DNA of 60,254 nt from assembly GCF_004341245.1 (NCBI RefSeq), contig NZ_SLWY01000022.1, positions 3,416 to 63,669 of the forward strand, in the 5' to 3' direction. A program made the translations under genes and the position numbers. Shown here in pieces: positions 45,746 to 56,926 of this stretch (position 1 is its first letter; each line of letters begins with the position of its first letter). The notes beneath the pieces are model-generated. The model worked only from the letters and a program-made list of their open reading frames with translations, was not told where the DNA came from and did not search any database. The stretch is from Plasticicumulans lactativorans. Lineage in GTDB: Bacteria > Pseudomonadota > Gammaproteobacteria > Competibacterales > Competibacteraceae.

Positions 45746-46612
45746 TCAGTGGCGGGTGCCGGACACGCCCGCCTGCGTCCCCGGGGTCAGCAGCCCTTCG
45801 GCGTCGACGGCGTCGAAGGCGTAGCGCTGGCCGCAGAACTCGCAGTCGACGGTCACCTCGCCCTGCTCGGCCAGGATCTCCCGCAGCTCGTCGGGGCCGA
45901 GCGCCTGCAGCATGCCGCCGGCCCGCGCACGCGAGCAGGTGCAGCGGAAGGCCACCGGGTCGGGCTCGAACACGCGCAGGTCCTCCTCGTGGAACAGGCG
46001 GCGGATCACCGTGTCGGCCCGCAGGCCGAGCAGCTCCGCGGCGCTCAGCGTGGCGGTGAGCTGCTCGACGCGGTTCCACGCATCGGCGTCCTCCGCCTCG
46101 CCCGGCAGGCGCTGCACCAGCAGCCCCGCGGCCCGCTGCCCGTCGGCGGCGAGCACGAGCCGCGTCGGCAGCTGCTCGGAGCGCGCGAAGTAGGCCTCCA
46201 GCGCTTCGGCGAGCGTGGCGCCGTCGAGCGCGACCACGCCCTGGTAGGTTTCGCGCCCGCGGCCGGGGTCGATCGTCAGCGCGAGCTGGCCGTGTGCGCA
46301 CAGCTCGGCGAGCGATCCCGCCTGCGGCACGCCCTCCCAGCGCGCGAGGCCGCGCACCGTGCGCTGCGCGGTGATCTGCACCACCAGCAGCCGCAGCACG
46401 CCCTGCGACTGGATCTGCAGCGTCATCAGGCCGTCGAACTTGATCGTCGCCGCGAGCAGCACCGCCGCGGCCATCGCCTCGCCGAGCACGGCGCGGATCA
46501 CCGGCGGGTAGCTGCGCCGCTCCAGCACGGCGTGCCAGCTCGCATCCAGGCTCGCCAGGCTGCCGCGGACGGGCTGGTGTTCGAACACGAAACGGTGCAG
46601 GCAGTCGTTCAT
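45746..46612 (-). CDS. hslO: Redox-regulated chaperone Hsp33
   Basis: The 288-residue holdase has the C-terminal zinc/redox centre: FRCTCSRAR (CxC) and VDCEFCGQRY (CxxC). On oxidation the four cysteines form disulfides and the chaperone becomes active. The start CLHRFVFEHQPVRGSLASLD is typical. It follows the small lipoprotein gene by 23 bp. Confidence 0.95.
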   Translation of the reverse strand: MNDCLHRFVFEHQPVRGSLASLDASWHAVLERRSYPPVIRAVLGEAMAAAVLLAATIKFDGLMTLQIQSQGVLRLLVVQITAQRTVRGLARWEGVPQAGSLAELCAHGQLALTIDPGRGRETYQGVVALDGATLAEALEAYFARSEQLPTRLVLAADGQRAAGLLVQRLPGEAEDADAWNRVEQLTATLSAAELLGLRADTVIRRLFHEEDLRVFEPDPVAFRCTCSRARAGGMLQALGPDELREILAEQGEVTVDCEFCGQRYAFDAVDAEGLLTPGTQAGVSGTRH

Positions 46613-46635
46613 CGGTCGCTCACGGATGCAGGCCT

Positions 46636-46785
46636 TCAGTGCGTCTCGCCACGGCTGACGCTGACCCCCACCGTACCGTACACGGTGGGGCCCGTGGAAC
46701 CGGACTCGGGGGCCCGCGTGGCGGTGCAGGCGGCGAGCAGCAGCGCGGCGAGCAGCCCCGCCCCGACGCGCAGGCGGCGTTTCAC
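46636..46785 (-). CDS. Small lipoprotein coupled to gatB
   Basis: This 49-residue frame is easily missed. It opens with GTG overlapping the gatB stop (GTGA at 46782-46785), with GAGG eight bases before. The product is [19 protein letters not shown], a full signal peptide with the lipobox LAAC (Cys 20), then 29 residues ending [15 protein letters not shown]. It resembles short 'entericidin-like' or lipoprotein-attachment peptides of GC-rich Proteobacteria, without a known role. Coupling to gatB and the clean lipobox argue that it is real. Confidence 0.75.
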   Translation of the reverse strand: MKRRLRVGAGLLAALLLAACTATRAPESGSTGPTVYGTVGVSVSRGETH

Positions 46786-48218
46786 CCCTTCAGCCTCGCC
46801 GCCAGCAGGTCGTTGACCTGCTGCGGATTGGCCTTGCCGCGCGAGGCCTTCATCACCTGGCCGACGAAGAAGCCGAACAGCTTCTCCTGGCCGGCGCGGT
46901 ACTGCTCGGCCTGCTTCGGATGGGCGGCGATCACCTCGGCGACGATCGCCTCGATCGCCCCGCTGTCGGTGATCTGGCGCAGCCCGCGCGCCGCGATCAC
47001 GGCATCGGCATCGCCCTCACCGGCCCACACCGCGTCGAAGACCTCCTTGGCGAGCTTGCCCGACAGCGTGCCGTCGCGCAGGCGCTGCAGCACGCCGGCG
47101 AGCCGTGCCGGGCCGAGCGGGCTCGCCGTGACGTCGAGCCCGGCGCGGTTCAGCGCCGCGGCGAACTCGCCCATCATCCAGTTGGCGCAGAGCTTGGCGT
47201 CACCGCCGACGGCCGCGACCAGGGCCTCGAAGTAGTCGGCGAACGGCCGGCTCGCGGTCAGCGCCTCGGCGTCCTGGGGCGACAGGCCGAAGGCCTCGAC
47301 GAAGCGTGCGCGGCGGGCGTCCGGCAGCTCGGGCAGCGCGGCGCGCGCCGCGGCGACGCAGGCGGCGTCGAGTTCGAGCGGCAGCAGGTCGGGGTCGGGA
47401 AAGTAGCGGTAGTCGTTCGCCTCCTCCTTGCTGCGCATCGGGCGGGTCTCGTCGCGGTCGGGGTCGTACAGGCGGGTCTCCTGCACCACCTGGCCGCCGC
47501 CTTCGAGGAGTTCCACCTGGCGCTCGATCTCGTGCTCGATGGCCCGCTCGACGAAGCGGAAGCTGTTGATGTTCTTGATCTCCGCGCGGGTGCCGAAGGC
47601 CGTGGCGCCCTTGCGCCGCACCGACACGTTGGCGTCGCAGCGGAAGCTGCCCTCCTGCAGATTGCCGTCGCAGATGCCGAGGTAGACGACGATCTGGTGC
47701 ACCTTCTTCATGTAGGCGACGGCTTCCTGCGCCGAGCGCAGGTCGGGCTCGGAGACGATCTCGAGCAGCGGCGTGCCGGCGCGGTTGAGGTCGACCCCGG
47801 TCATGCCGTGGAAGTCCTCGTGCAGCGACTTGCCGGCGTCCTCCTCGAGGTGCGCGCGGGTGATGCCGATGCGCTTGTGCGAACCGTCGGCGAGGGTGAT
47901 GTCGAGCCGCCCGTGCGCGACCACCGGCAGCTCGTACTGGCTGATCTGGTAGCCCTTGGGGAGGTCCGGGTAGAAGTAGTTCTTGCGCGCGAACACGCTC
48001 CGCGGCGCGATCGTCGCGTCCACCGCGAGCCCGAACATCACCGCCATGCGCACGGCCTCGGCGTTCACCACCGGCAGCACGCCGGGCAGGCCGAGGTCGA
48101 TCGCGCAGGCCTGGGTGTTCGGCTCGGCGCCGTAGGCGGTGGGGGCACCGGAAAAGATCTTGGACTTCGTCGCGAGCTGGGTGTGGATCTCCAGCCCGAT
48201 GACCGCTTCCCATTCCAT
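46782..48218 (-). CDS. gatB: Aspartyl/glutamyl-tRNA amidotransferase subunit B
   Basis: The 478-residue subunit phosphorylates and positions mischarged Glu-tRNA(Gln) or Asp-tRNA(Asn). It starts [20 protein letters not shown], has [20 protein letters not shown], and ends in the tRNA-binding tail [15 protein letters not shown]. It forms the GatCAB complex with the two following upstream genes. Confidence 0.97.
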   Translation of the reverse strand: MEWEAVIGLEIHTQLATKSKIFSGAPTAYGAEPNTQACAIDLGLPGVLPVVNAEAVRMAVMFGLAVDATIAPRSVFARKNYFYPDLPKGYQISQYELPVVAHGRLDITLADGSHKRIGITRAHLEEDAGKSLHEDFHGMTGVDLNRAGTPLLEIVSEPDLRSAQEAVAYMKKVHQIVVYLGICDGNLQEGSFRCDANVSVRRKGATAFGTRAEIKNINSFRFVERAIEHEIERQVELLEGGGQVVQETRLYDPDRDETRPMRSKEEANDYRYFPDPDLLPLELDAACVAAARAALPELPDARRARFVEAFGLSPQDAEALTASRPFADYFEALVAAVGGDAKLCANWMMGEFAAALNRAGLDVTASPLGPARLAGVLQRLRDGTLSGKLAKEVFDAVWAGEGDADAVIAARGLRQITDSGAIEAIVAEVIAAHPKQAEQYRAGQEKLFGFFVGQVMKASRGKANPQQVNDLLAARLKG

Positions 48219-48289
48219 CGTTCGAATACCTTGACGTCGCTCGGGGTACGCCACCGGGGAGCCCGGCGGATGGGCGTCGCGCCGCGGCC

Positions 48290-49744
48290 TCAGGCGTAGC
48301 CCGCGGGGGCGCGCCGGTGCCAGTCGGTCACCTGCTGGTAGCGGTGCGCGACCGCGAGCAGGCGTGCCTCGTCGAAATGCCGGCCGATGATCTGCAGCCC
48401 CACCGGCAGGCCCTGCTTGAAGCCGCACGGCAGCGAGATCGCCGGCAGGCCGGCGAGGTTGACCGCGACCGTGTAGATGTCGGCGAGGTACAGCGCGATC
48501 GGGTCGTCGGCCTTCTCGCCGAGGCCGAAGGCGACGCTCGGCGAGGTCGGCCCCATCAGCACGTCGACCGTCTCGAAGGCGCGCAGGAACTCGTCGCGGA
48601 TCAGCCGGCGGATGCGCTGCGCCTTCAGGTAATAGGCGTCGTAGTAGCCGGCCGAGAGCGCGTAGGTGCCGACCATGATGCGCCGCTTCACCTCGGCGCC
48701 GAAGCCCTCGCCGCGCGAGCGGGTGTAGAGGTCGTGGAGGTCGCGCGGCGCGGCGCAGCGGTGGCCGTAGCGCACGCCGTCGAAGCGCGCGAGGTTGCTC
48801 GACGCCTCCGACGGGGCGATCACGTAGTACGCCGGGATGGCGAGCTCGGTGCTCGGCAGGCTGACCTCGACGAGCGTCGCGCCGAGGCGGCGGTACTCGT
48901 CGATCGCCGCCTCGACCGCGCGCGCCACGTCGGCGTCGAGCCCGGCGCCGAAGTACTCCCGCGGCAGCCCGATGCGCAGCCCGGCGAGCTCGCCGCCGAG
49001 CGCGGCCGCGTAGTCCGGCACCGGCACCTGCGCGCTGGTCGAGTCGCGCGGGTCGAAGCCGGCCATCGCCCCCAGCAGCAGCGCGCAGTCCTCGGCGCTG
49101 CGCGCCATCGGCCCGCCCTGATCGAGGCTCGACGCGTAGGCGATCATGCCCCAGCGCGACACCCGTCCGTAGGTCGGCTTGAGGCCGGTGATGCCGCTGA
49201 GCGCGGCGGGCTGGCGGATCGAGCCGCCGGTGTCGGTGCCGGTCGCCGCCGGCACCAGGCGCGCGGCGAGCGCCGCCGCCGAGCCGCCCGACGAGCCGCC
49301 GGGCACCGTGGCGGTGTCCCACGGGTTGCGCACCGGGCCGTAGTGGCTCGACTCGTTCGACGAGCCCATCGCGAACTCGTCCATGTTGGTCTTGCCGAGC
49401 AGCACCATGCCGGCGGCGTCGAGCCGCTCGACCACCGTGGCGTCGTAGGGCGCGACGAAGGCGTCGAGCATCTTCGAGCCGGCCGAGGTGCGCAGGCCGC
49501 GGGTGCAGAAGATGTCCTTGTGCGCGACCGGCAGCCCGGTGAGCGGTCCGGCGCGGCCGGCGGCGCGGCGGGCGTCGGCGGCGTCGGCCTGCGCCAGCGC
49601 GCGCTCGGGGCAGACGGTGATGAAGCTGTTCAGGTCGCCGTCGTGCGCCTGCACGCGGTTCAGCAGGGTCTCGGTGAGCTCACGGCTGGAGAAGTCGCCG
49701 GCGGCGAGGCCGGCAGCGAGTTCGGCAAGGGTCAGGTGGTGCAT
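48290..49744 (-). CDS. gatA: Aspartyl/glutamyl-tRNA amidotransferase subunit A
   Basis: The 484-residue amidase releases ammonia from glutamine. The Ser-cis-Ser-Lys triad is visible: the lysine in [13 protein letters not shown] (about 78) and the serines in [15 protein letters not shown] and [12 protein letters not shown]. The ATG at 49744 is 64 bp after gatC. It is in the conserved order gatC-gatA-gatB. Confidence 0.97.
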   Translation of the reverse strand: MHHLTLAELAAGLAAGDFSSRELTETLLNRVQAHDGDLNSFITVCPERALAQADAADARRAAGRAGPLTGLPVAHKDIFCTRGLRTSAGSKMLDAFVAPYDATVVERLDAAGMVLLGKTNMDEFAMGSSNESSHYGPVRNPWDTATVPGGSSGGSAAALAARLVPAATGTDTGGSIRQPAALSGITGLKPTYGRVSRWGMIAYASSLDQGGPMARSAEDCALLLGAMAGFDPRDSTSAQVPVPDYAAALGGELAGLRIGLPREYFGAGLDADVARAVEAAIDEYRRLGATLVEVSLPSTELAIPAYYVIAPSEASSNLARFDGVRYGHRCAAPRDLHDLYTRSRGEGFGAEVKRRIMVGTYALSAGYYDAYYLKAQRIRRLIRDEFLRAFETVDVLMGPTSPSVAFGLGEKADDPIALYLADIYTVAVNLAGLPAISLPCGFKQGLPVGLQIIGRHFDEARLLAVAHRYQQVTDWHRRAPAGYA

Positions 49745-49808
49745 CGTCGATCCGTGGGGCGGCGGTCAGGCGGGCCGGCGCGGCAGGGCCACGACCGGCG
49801 GCTCGGGG

Positions 49809-50096
49809 TCATTCGATGACGCGCGGGACCAGGTACAGGCCGGCCTCGACCTGCGGGGCGAGGCTCTGGAAGTCGTCGCGGCGGTCGGCCTCGGTGACCT
49901 CGTCGGCGCGCAGGCGCTGCACCATGTCGAGCGGGTGCGCGAGCGGCTCGACGCCGGTGGTGTCGACCGCGTCCATCCGCGCCACCAGTTCGAGGATCGA
50001 GGACAGGTTGCGCGCGTAGGCGGGCACATCGGATTCGGCGATCGCCAGTCGCGCCAGGTGGGCGATCTTGGCGACCTCGGCAGGCCCCAGTGACAT
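49809..50096 (-). CDS. gatC: Aspartyl/glutamyl-tRNA amidotransferase subunit C
   Basis: The 95-residue protein wraps around GatA and stabilises the complex. It starts [20 protein letters not shown] and ends with [20 protein letters not shown], both typical. The ATG at 50096 was chosen because homologues start there; a longer frame reaches 50144. It is divergent from mreB with 121 bp between. Confidence 0.96.
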   Translation of the reverse strand: MSLGPAEVAKIAHLARLAIAESDVPAYARNLSSILELVARMDAVDTTGVEPLAHPLDMVQRLRADEVTEADRRDDFQSLAPQVEAGLYLVPRVIE

Positions 50097-50175
50097 CGTC
50101 GAAACGCCCTCCGGCGGGTTGGGAAACCGCGCGCAAGGTAGCACAGTCGTTTGCTTGCTCCCAATCGCCGGGCGC

Positions 50176-51267
<1,092 letters not shown>

Positions 51268-51316
51268 CAGCGCCACCCAGCACCCCCGACCCCCACGTCG
51301 CCCCTGCGGAGTACGC

Positions 51317-52240
51317 GTGGCGCACCTGAGCAGCGAGCACAAACCCCTGTTCGCGCCGGAGACGGCCGCGAGCATACGGCTGTTCATCTGCGCGGTGCTG
51401 TCGGTGGCGCTGATGACGGTCGATCACCGCCAGCACCACCTGGAAGCGCTGCGCAACGTGCTCGCGACCTCGATCTACCCGCTGCAGATGCTCGCGCAGC
51501 TGCCCTATGCCGCGGTCGACTGGGCGACCGAGACCTTCGAGTCGCGCGCGGCGCTGCTGGCGGAGAACACGCGCCTGCGCGAACGGCAACTGTTCATCAA
51601 CGCGCAGCTGCAGAAGCTGACCGCGCTCGAGGCCGAGAACCGCCGGCTGCGCGGCCTGCTCGAATCCACCGTCAACGTCGCCGCCGAGCGGGTGCTGATC
51701 GCCGAGCTGATCGCGGTGGACTTCGACCCCTACCGCCACCAGATCCTGATCAACCGCGGCAGCCAGAACGGCGCGCGCGTCGGCCAGCCGCTGATCGACG
51801 AGCACGGCATCGTCGGCCAGCTGAGCCACGTCAACCTCACCACCTCCTCGGCGGTGCTGATCACCGACCTGTCGCACGCGCTGCCGGTGCAGATCAACCG
51901 CAACGGCATCCGCTCGCTCGCGGTGGGCACCGGCCGCTTCCACGAGCTCGAACTGCCGAACATCCCCAACAACGGCGACATCCGGGTCGGCGACCTGATC
52001 ATCACCTCGGGGCTCGGCGGGCGCTTCCCGCGCGGCTACCCGGTGGCGCGGGTGACGCGGGTGGAGTTCGACCCCAGCCGGCCCTTCGCCAAGGTATTCG
52101 CGCAGCCGACCGCCGCCCTCGACCGCGTGCGCGAGGTGCTGCTGATCCTCGACGACATCCCCGACCCGAGCCGCGGCGAGAAGCCGGCACCGCTGCCGGA
52201 GAAGAGCGAGCGCGTGGCCGCGCCGCCGGCGAAGCGCTGA
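51317..52240 (+). CDS. mreC: Rod-shape determining protein MreC
   Basis: The 307-residue protein has one membrane helix (about 18-35), a coiled coil (about 70-115) and two beta-domains of MreC: VDFDPYRHQILINRGSQNGA and DLIITSGLGGRFPRGYPVAR. It links MreB to PBP2. The start is a GTG at 51317 preceded by GGAG at five bases. The last 30 residues are Pro/Lys-rich. Confidence 0.95.
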   Translation: MAHLSSEHKPLFAPETAASIRLFICAVLSVALMTVDHRQHHLEALRNVLATSIYPLQMLAQLPYAAVDWATETFESRAALLAENTRLRERQLFINAQLQKLTALEAENRRLRGLLESTVNVAAERVLIAELIAVDFDPYRHQILINRGSQNGARVGQPLIDEHGIVGQLSHVNLTTSSAVLITDLSHALPVQINRNGIRSLAVGTGRFHELELPNIPNNGDIRVGDLIITSGLGGRFPRGYPVARVTRVEFDPSRPFAKVFAQPTAALDRVREVLLILDDIPDPSRGEKPAPLPEKSERVAAPPAKR

Positions 52241-52241
52241 G

Positions 52242-52730
52242 ATGCAGCCGCTGCACCTGCGCTCGCGGCTGCTGGTCTACGGCACCTTCGCGCTGGCGAT
52301 GGCGCTCGCCAGCCTGCACCTGCCACCCTGGCTCGACCGCTTCCGCCCCGACTGGGTGGGACTGGTGCTGGTGTACTGGGCGATGGCGCTGCCGCACCGC
52401 GTCAACGTCGGCACCGGCTGGGTGCTCGGGCTGATCACCGACGCCGCCCAGGGCACGCTGCTCGGCCAGCACGCGCTGGGGCTGGCGGCGGTCGCCTTCC
52501 TGACGGTGCGCTTCCACCAGCGCATCCGCGTCTACCCGCCATGGCAGCAGGCACTGTCGGTGCTGGTGTTCCTGCTGGTCGACCAGCTGCTGGTGATCTG
52601 GATCAACGGCATCACCGGCTACGCGCCGCCCGACTTCTGGTACCTCGCCCCGCCGATCGGCGGCATGCTGGTGTGGCCGGCGGTGTACATCCTGATGCGC
52701 GACCTGCGCCGACGCTTCCAGGTGTCGTGA
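52242..52730 (+). CDS. mreD: Rod-shape determining protein MreD
   Basis: The 162-residue integral membrane protein has about five helices and the family pattern FRPDWVGLVLVYWAMALPHR then VGTGWVLGLITDAAQGTLLG. It starts one base after the mreC stop codon, so translation is coupled. Confidence 0.95.
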   Translation: MQPLHLRSRLLVYGTFALAMALASLHLPPWLDRFRPDWVGLVLVYWAMALPHRVNVGTGWVLGLITDAAQGTLLGQHALGLAAVAFLTVRFHQRIRVYPPWQQALSVLVFLLVDQLLVIWINGITGYAPPDFWYLAPPIGGMLVWPAVYILMRDLRRRFQVS

Positions 52731-52734
52731 CGCA

Positions 52735-54612
52735 ATGCCCCTGCGCGCCCGGGTCGCCGATCTGCGCCAGACCAACCTCGCCGCCCGCCGCCTGTTCATC
52801 GGCCGCGCGCTGGTCGCCGCGCTGGTCGTGCTGCTCGCCTTCCTCGGCGTGACGGCGCGGATGGCCTATCTGCAGGTGCTCAACCACGAGCACTTCAGCC
52901 TGCTGTCGGACCAGAACCGCGTGCGGCTGGTGCCGCTGCCACCGACCCGCGGGCAGATCTTCGACCGCAAGGGCGTGCTGCTGGCCGGCAACCTGACCTC
53001 CTTCCACCTCGACATCACCCCCGAGCAGGTCGGCGGCCACGCGGCGATGGACGCGCTGCTCGAGGACCTGCGCGGGCTGATCGAGCTGAGCGACGGCGAG
53101 ATCGCCCGCTTCAAGCGCCTGGTGCGGCGCAGTTCGCGCTCGATCGGGGTGCCGCTGCGCTTCAACCTCACCGAAGACGAGATGGCCCGCGTCGCCGTCA
53201 ACCAGTTCCGCCTGCCGGGCGTGGACGTGCGCAACGACCTCACCCGCGTCTACCCGCAGGGGCAGCACCTCGCCCACGTGGTCGGCTACGTCGGGCGCAT
53301 CGACGAGGCCGAACTGGCCAGGCTCGACCCGGCCGACTACTCCGGCTCCAGCCACATCGGCAAGATCGGCGTCGAGCGCTCCTACGAGGAGCTGCTGCGC
53401 GGCAAGGTCGGCTGGCAGCAGGTGGAGACCAACGCCCAGGGGCGGGTGATCCGCGTGCTGGAAAGCACGCCGCCGGTGGCGGGGCGCAACATCTACCTGT
53501 CGATCGACTCGCACGTGCAGCGCGTGGCCGAACAGGTGCTCATCGACGCGGGCTTCCTCGGCGCGATCGTCGCCATCGATCCGCGCAACGGCGAAGTGAT
53601 CGCGATGGCGTCCAACCCGGGCTACGACCCCAACCCGTTCGTCAACGGCATCGACGCCAAGAGCTTCAAGGCGCTCAACACCTCGCCCGACCGGCCGCTG
53701 TTCAACCGCGCGCTGCGCGGCATGTACCCGCCCGGCTCGACGGTCAAGCCGTTCTACGGGCTGGCCGGCGTGGAGCTGAAGGAGCGCGAGCGCTACAGCG
53801 CCACCTTCTGCCCCGGCTACTTCCAGCTCCCGGGCCAGGAGCACAAGTTCCGCGACTGGCGCCGCGGCGGCCACGGCCGCGTGGACCTCGACCGGGCGAT
53901 CACCGAGTCGTGCGACGTCTACTACTACCAGCTCGCGCTCGACCTCGGCATCGAGCGCATGCACGACTTCATGAGCCAGTTCGGCTTCGGTCGCCTCACC
54001 GGCATCGACCTGCGCGGCGAAAAGAGCGGCCTGATGCCCTCGCCGGCCTGGAAGCGGCGCACCTACAACCAGGCCTGGTTCCCCGGCGACACCATCAGCG
54101 CGGGCATCGGCCAGGGCTACGTGCTGACGACGCCGCTGCAGCTGGCGAATGCCACCGCGGCGCTGGCGATGGGCGGGAAGCATTTCCAGCCGCGCGTGGT
54201 GCACGCGCTCGAAGACCAGGCCACCCGCACCACCACGGTGCTGCAGCCGCAGCCGCTGCCGCCGATCCCGGTGGTGGAGCGGCGCAACTGGGACGCCGTG
54301 GTCGCCTTCATGACCCACGTGGTGCACACCGAACGCGGCACGGCGTTCCGCGCGATGGGGCGCGGCGCCCAGTACCGCATCGCCGCCAAGACCGGCACCG
54401 CGCAGGTGTTCACGCTCGGCCAGAACGAGAAGTACGACGCCAGCCGGCTCAAGGACGAACTGCTCGACCACGCCCTGTTCATCGCCTTCGCGCCGGCCGA
54501 GGCGCCGCGCATCGCCATCGCCGTGATCGCCGAGAACGGCGGCCATGGCGGTTCGGTGGCGGCACCGCTGGCGAAGCAGGTGATGGACGCCTACCTGGAG
54601 GCCTATCCGTGA
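52735..54612 (+). CDS. mrdA: Penicillin-binding protein 2, elongasome transpeptidase
   Basis: The 625-residue class B PBP has a membrane anchor (about 20-42), the dimerisation head with PPTRGQIFDRKGVLLAGN, and the transpeptidase domain: PPGSTVKPFYGL (SxxK, about 335), SCDVYYYQLALD (SxD/N) and AAKTGTAQV (KTG, about 552). It crosslinks lateral-wall peptidoglycan with RodA. It starts four bases after mreD. Confidence 0.97.
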   Translation: MPLRARVADLRQTNLAARRLFIGRALVAALVVLLAFLGVTARMAYLQVLNHEHFSLLSDQNRVRLVPLPPTRGQIFDRKGVLLAGNLTSFHLDITPEQVGGHAAMDALLEDLRGLIELSDGEIARFKRLVRRSSRSIGVPLRFNLTEDEMARVAVNQFRLPGVDVRNDLTRVYPQGQHLAHVVGYVGRIDEAELARLDPADYSGSSHIGKIGVERSYEELLRGKVGWQQVETNAQGRVIRVLESTPPVAGRNIYLSIDSHVQRVAEQVLIDAGFLGAIVAIDPRNGEVIAMASNPGYDPNPFVNGIDAKSFKALNTSPDRPLFNRALRGMYPPGSTVKPFYGLAGVELKERERYSATFCPGYFQLPGQEHKFRDWRRGGHGRVDLDRAITESCDVYYYQLALDLGIERMHDFMSQFGFGRLTGIDLRGEKSGLMPSPAWKRRTYNQAWFPGDTISAGIGQGYVLTTPLQLANATAALAMGGKHFQPRVVHALEDQATRTTTVLQPQPLPPIPVVERRNWDAVVAFMTHVVHTERGTAFRAMGRGAQYRIAAKTGTAQVFTLGQNEKYDASRLKDELLDHALFIAFAPAEAPRIAIAVIAENGGHGGSVAAPLAKQVMDAYLEAYP

Positions 54613-54652
54613 ACACCTGCCGACACGCCCCCGGCCCCGCGGGTGCGCCGCG

Positions 54653-55789
54653 ATGAGCACGACGCCCTACCACGACGCCCGCCCGCTGCTCGACAGCGCC
54701 GCGCCGCGACTCGGGCTGCTGGCGCGGGTGCACCTCGACGGGCCGCTGATCCTCGGCCTGCTGGCGATCGCCGGCGCCGGCCAGGTGGTGCTCTACAGCG
54801 CCACGCGCCAGGACCTCGAATCGGTCATCCGCCAGGGTTCGCGCCTCGGCCTCGGCTTCGCGGTGATGATCGCCCTCGCCCAGGTACCGACGCAGTACCT
54901 GCGCCGCGCCACGCCGTGGATCTACCTCATCGGGCTGCTGCTGCTGATGGCGGTGCTCGCGTTCGGCGACATCTCGATGGGCGCGCAGCGCTGGCTCGAC
55001 CTCGGCTTCGTGCGCTTCCAGCCCTCGGAGATCATGAAGCTCGGCGTGCCGCTGATGATGGCCTGGCACTTCGCCGACAAGCCCCTGCCGCCGCGTCTCG
55101 GCCACCTGCTGGTCGGCGCCCTGGTGGCCGGCGTGCCCTTCGTGCTGATCGCCAAGCAGCCCGACCTCGGCACCGCGCTGGTGATCCTCTCCGCCGGCCT
55201 GTTCGCGCTGTTCCTGGGGGGTATCGCCTGGCGCATCATCATCGGCCTCGGCGCCATCGCCGCGGTGGCGGCGCCGCTGTTCTGGGAATACGGCATGCGC
55301 GAGTACCAGCGCCAGCGCGTGCGCACGCTGTTCGACCCCGAAGCCGATCCGCTCGGCGCCGGCTACCACATCATCCAGTCGAAGATCGCGATCGGCTCCG
55401 GGGGGATCTACGGCAAGGGCTGGCTCAACGGCACGCAGTCGCACCTGGAGTTCCTGCCCGAGAGCCACACCGACTTCATCCTCGGGACGCTCGCCGAGGA
55501 GTTCGGCCTGATCGGCGTGTGCATCCTGCTGACGCTGTACTTCTTCGTGATCACCCGCGCGCTGTGGCTGGCGAGCCGCGCGCCGGACACCTTCGGGCGC
55601 ATCACCGGCGGCACGCTGGCGCTGGTGTTCTTCTTCTACGCCTTCGTCAACACCGGCATGGTCAGCGGCATCCTGCCGGTGGTCGGGGTGCCGCTGCCGC
55701 TGGTCAGCTACGGCGGGACCTCGCTCGTGACGATCATGGCGGGCTTCGGTATCCTCATGGGCCTTCATTCGCACCGGCCCCGCACCTGA
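54653..55789 (+). CDS. mrdB: Rod-shape SEDS glycosyltransferase RodA
   Basis: The 378-residue protein has about ten membrane helices and the SEDS signatures FVRFQPSEIMKLGVPLMMAW, VLIAKQPDLGTALVILSAG, LEFLPESHTDFILGTLAEEF and LPLVSYGGTSLVTIMAGFGI. The Asp in KQPDLGTA is the putative catalytic residue. It polymerises glycan strands as partner of PBP2. A 40-bp gap precedes it. Confidence 0.97.
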   Translation: MSTTPYHDARPLLDSAAPRLGLLARVHLDGPLILGLLAIAGAGQVVLYSATRQDLESVIRQGSRLGLGFAVMIALAQVPTQYLRRATPWIYLIGLLLLMAVLAFGDISMGAQRWLDLGFVRFQPSEIMKLGVPLMMAWHFADKPLPPRLGHLLVGALVAGVPFVLIAKQPDLGTALVILSAGLFALFLGGIAWRIIIGLGAIAAVAAPLFWEYGMREYQRQRVRTLFDPEADPLGAGYHIIQSKIAIGSGGIYGKGWLNGTQSHLEFLPESHTDFILGTLAEEFGLIGVCILLTLYFFVITRALWLASRAPDTFGRITGGTLALVFFFYAFVNTGMVSGILPVVGVPLPLVSYGGTSLVTIMAGFGILMGLHSHRPRT

Positions 55790-55826
55790 TCCCGATCGCG
55801 CGGGGCACCAGGACCACACGATTCCC

Positions 55827-56876
55827 ATGAGCAAGCCCTACGCCTTCGGCGCCGCCGTTCTGCTGAGCGCCTGTGCGACGGTCACGCCCCCCGTGGAGGC
55901 GCAGAACACCCCGGTCACGGCGGCGGTCGACAGCGCCCGCGCCGGCCAGCCGCTGGCCGGCCGCCCGGAGGTGCGCGCCTTCGTGCGCGAAATGGTCGAA
56001 CGCCACGGCTTCGATGCCGCGACGCTCGACCGCACCTTCGCCCGCGCCCGCACCCGGCCCGAGATCATCGAGGCGATGGATCGCCCGGCCGAGGCCAAGC
56101 CCTGGAGCGCCTACCGCAAGATCTTCCTCACCGAGAAGCGCATCCAGGGCGGGGTGGACTTCATGCGCGCCAACGCCGCCGCGCTCGCCGCGGCGCAGAC
56201 GCGCTACGGCGTCCCGCCGGAGTTCGTCACCGCGATCATCGGCGTCGAGACGCTCTACGGCGGCAACACCGGCAAGTACGCGGTGTTCGAGGCGCTCGCC
56301 ACGCTCGCCTTCGACTACCCGCGCCGCGCCGACTACTTCCGCAAGGAGCTCGAACAGTTCCTGCTGCTCGTGCGCGACGAGGGCATCGACCCGCTGCAGC
56401 CCAAGGGCTCCTATGCCGGCGCGATGGGGCTGGCGCAGTTCATGCCGTCGAGCTATCGCAAGCTCGCGATCGACTTCGACGGCGACGGCCACCGCAACCT
56501 GTGGAGCGACCCGGACGACGCCATCGGCAGCGTCGCCAACTACCTCGCCGCCAGCGGCTGGAAGCGCAGCGACCCGCTCGTCGCCGTCCCCGCGCGCGCC
56601 GAGGGTGCGGCCTGGCCGAACCTGGTCAGCAGCAACTTCCGCCAGCCGAAGAGCCTCACGCGCCTGAGCGTGAACGACTGGGGCACGCGCGGCGTGCGGC
56701 CGCTGGCGGCGGTCGACGGCGGGCGCGGCGCCCTGCTGCTACAACTCGACGGTGAGGCGGGGCCGGAAACCTGGCTCGCCTTCGACAACTTCTATGCGAT
56801 CACGCGCTACAACCTGAGCGCGCTGTACGCCATGGCCGTGTACCAGCTGGGCGACGAGATCCGCCGCCGCCTGTAG
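55827..56876 (+). CDS. mltB: Membrane-bound lytic murein transglycosylase B
   Basis: The 349-residue lipoprotein has the lipobox LLSAC (Cys about 16) and the slt35 domain: IIGVETLYGGNTGKYAVFEA carries the catalytic Glu, and GAMGLAQFMPSSYRKLAIDF and DGDGHRNLW follow. It cuts glycan strands to 1,6-anhydro ends. It stands between rodA and rlpA as in Pseudomonas. Confidence 0.95.
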   Translation: MSKPYAFGAAVLLSACATVTPPVEAQNTPVTAAVDSARAGQPLAGRPEVRAFVREMVERHGFDAATLDRTFARARTRPEIIEAMDRPAEAKPWSAYRKIFLTEKRIQGGVDFMRANAAALAAAQTRYGVPPEFVTAIIGVETLYGGNTGKYAVFEALATLAFDYPRRADYFRKELEQFLLLVRDEGIDPLQPKGSYAGAMGLAQFMPSSYRKLAIDFDGDGHRNLWSDPDDAIGSVANYLAASGWKRSDPLVAVPARAEGAAWPNLVSSNFRQPKSLTRLSVNDWGTRGVRPLAAVDGGRGALLLQLDGEAGPETWLAFDNFYAITRYNLSALYAMAVYQLGDEIRRRL

Positions 56877-56926
56877 AAACCACCACCAAACGCCGCCGCC
56901 AGACGAACGAATAAACGGGGGGAGCG

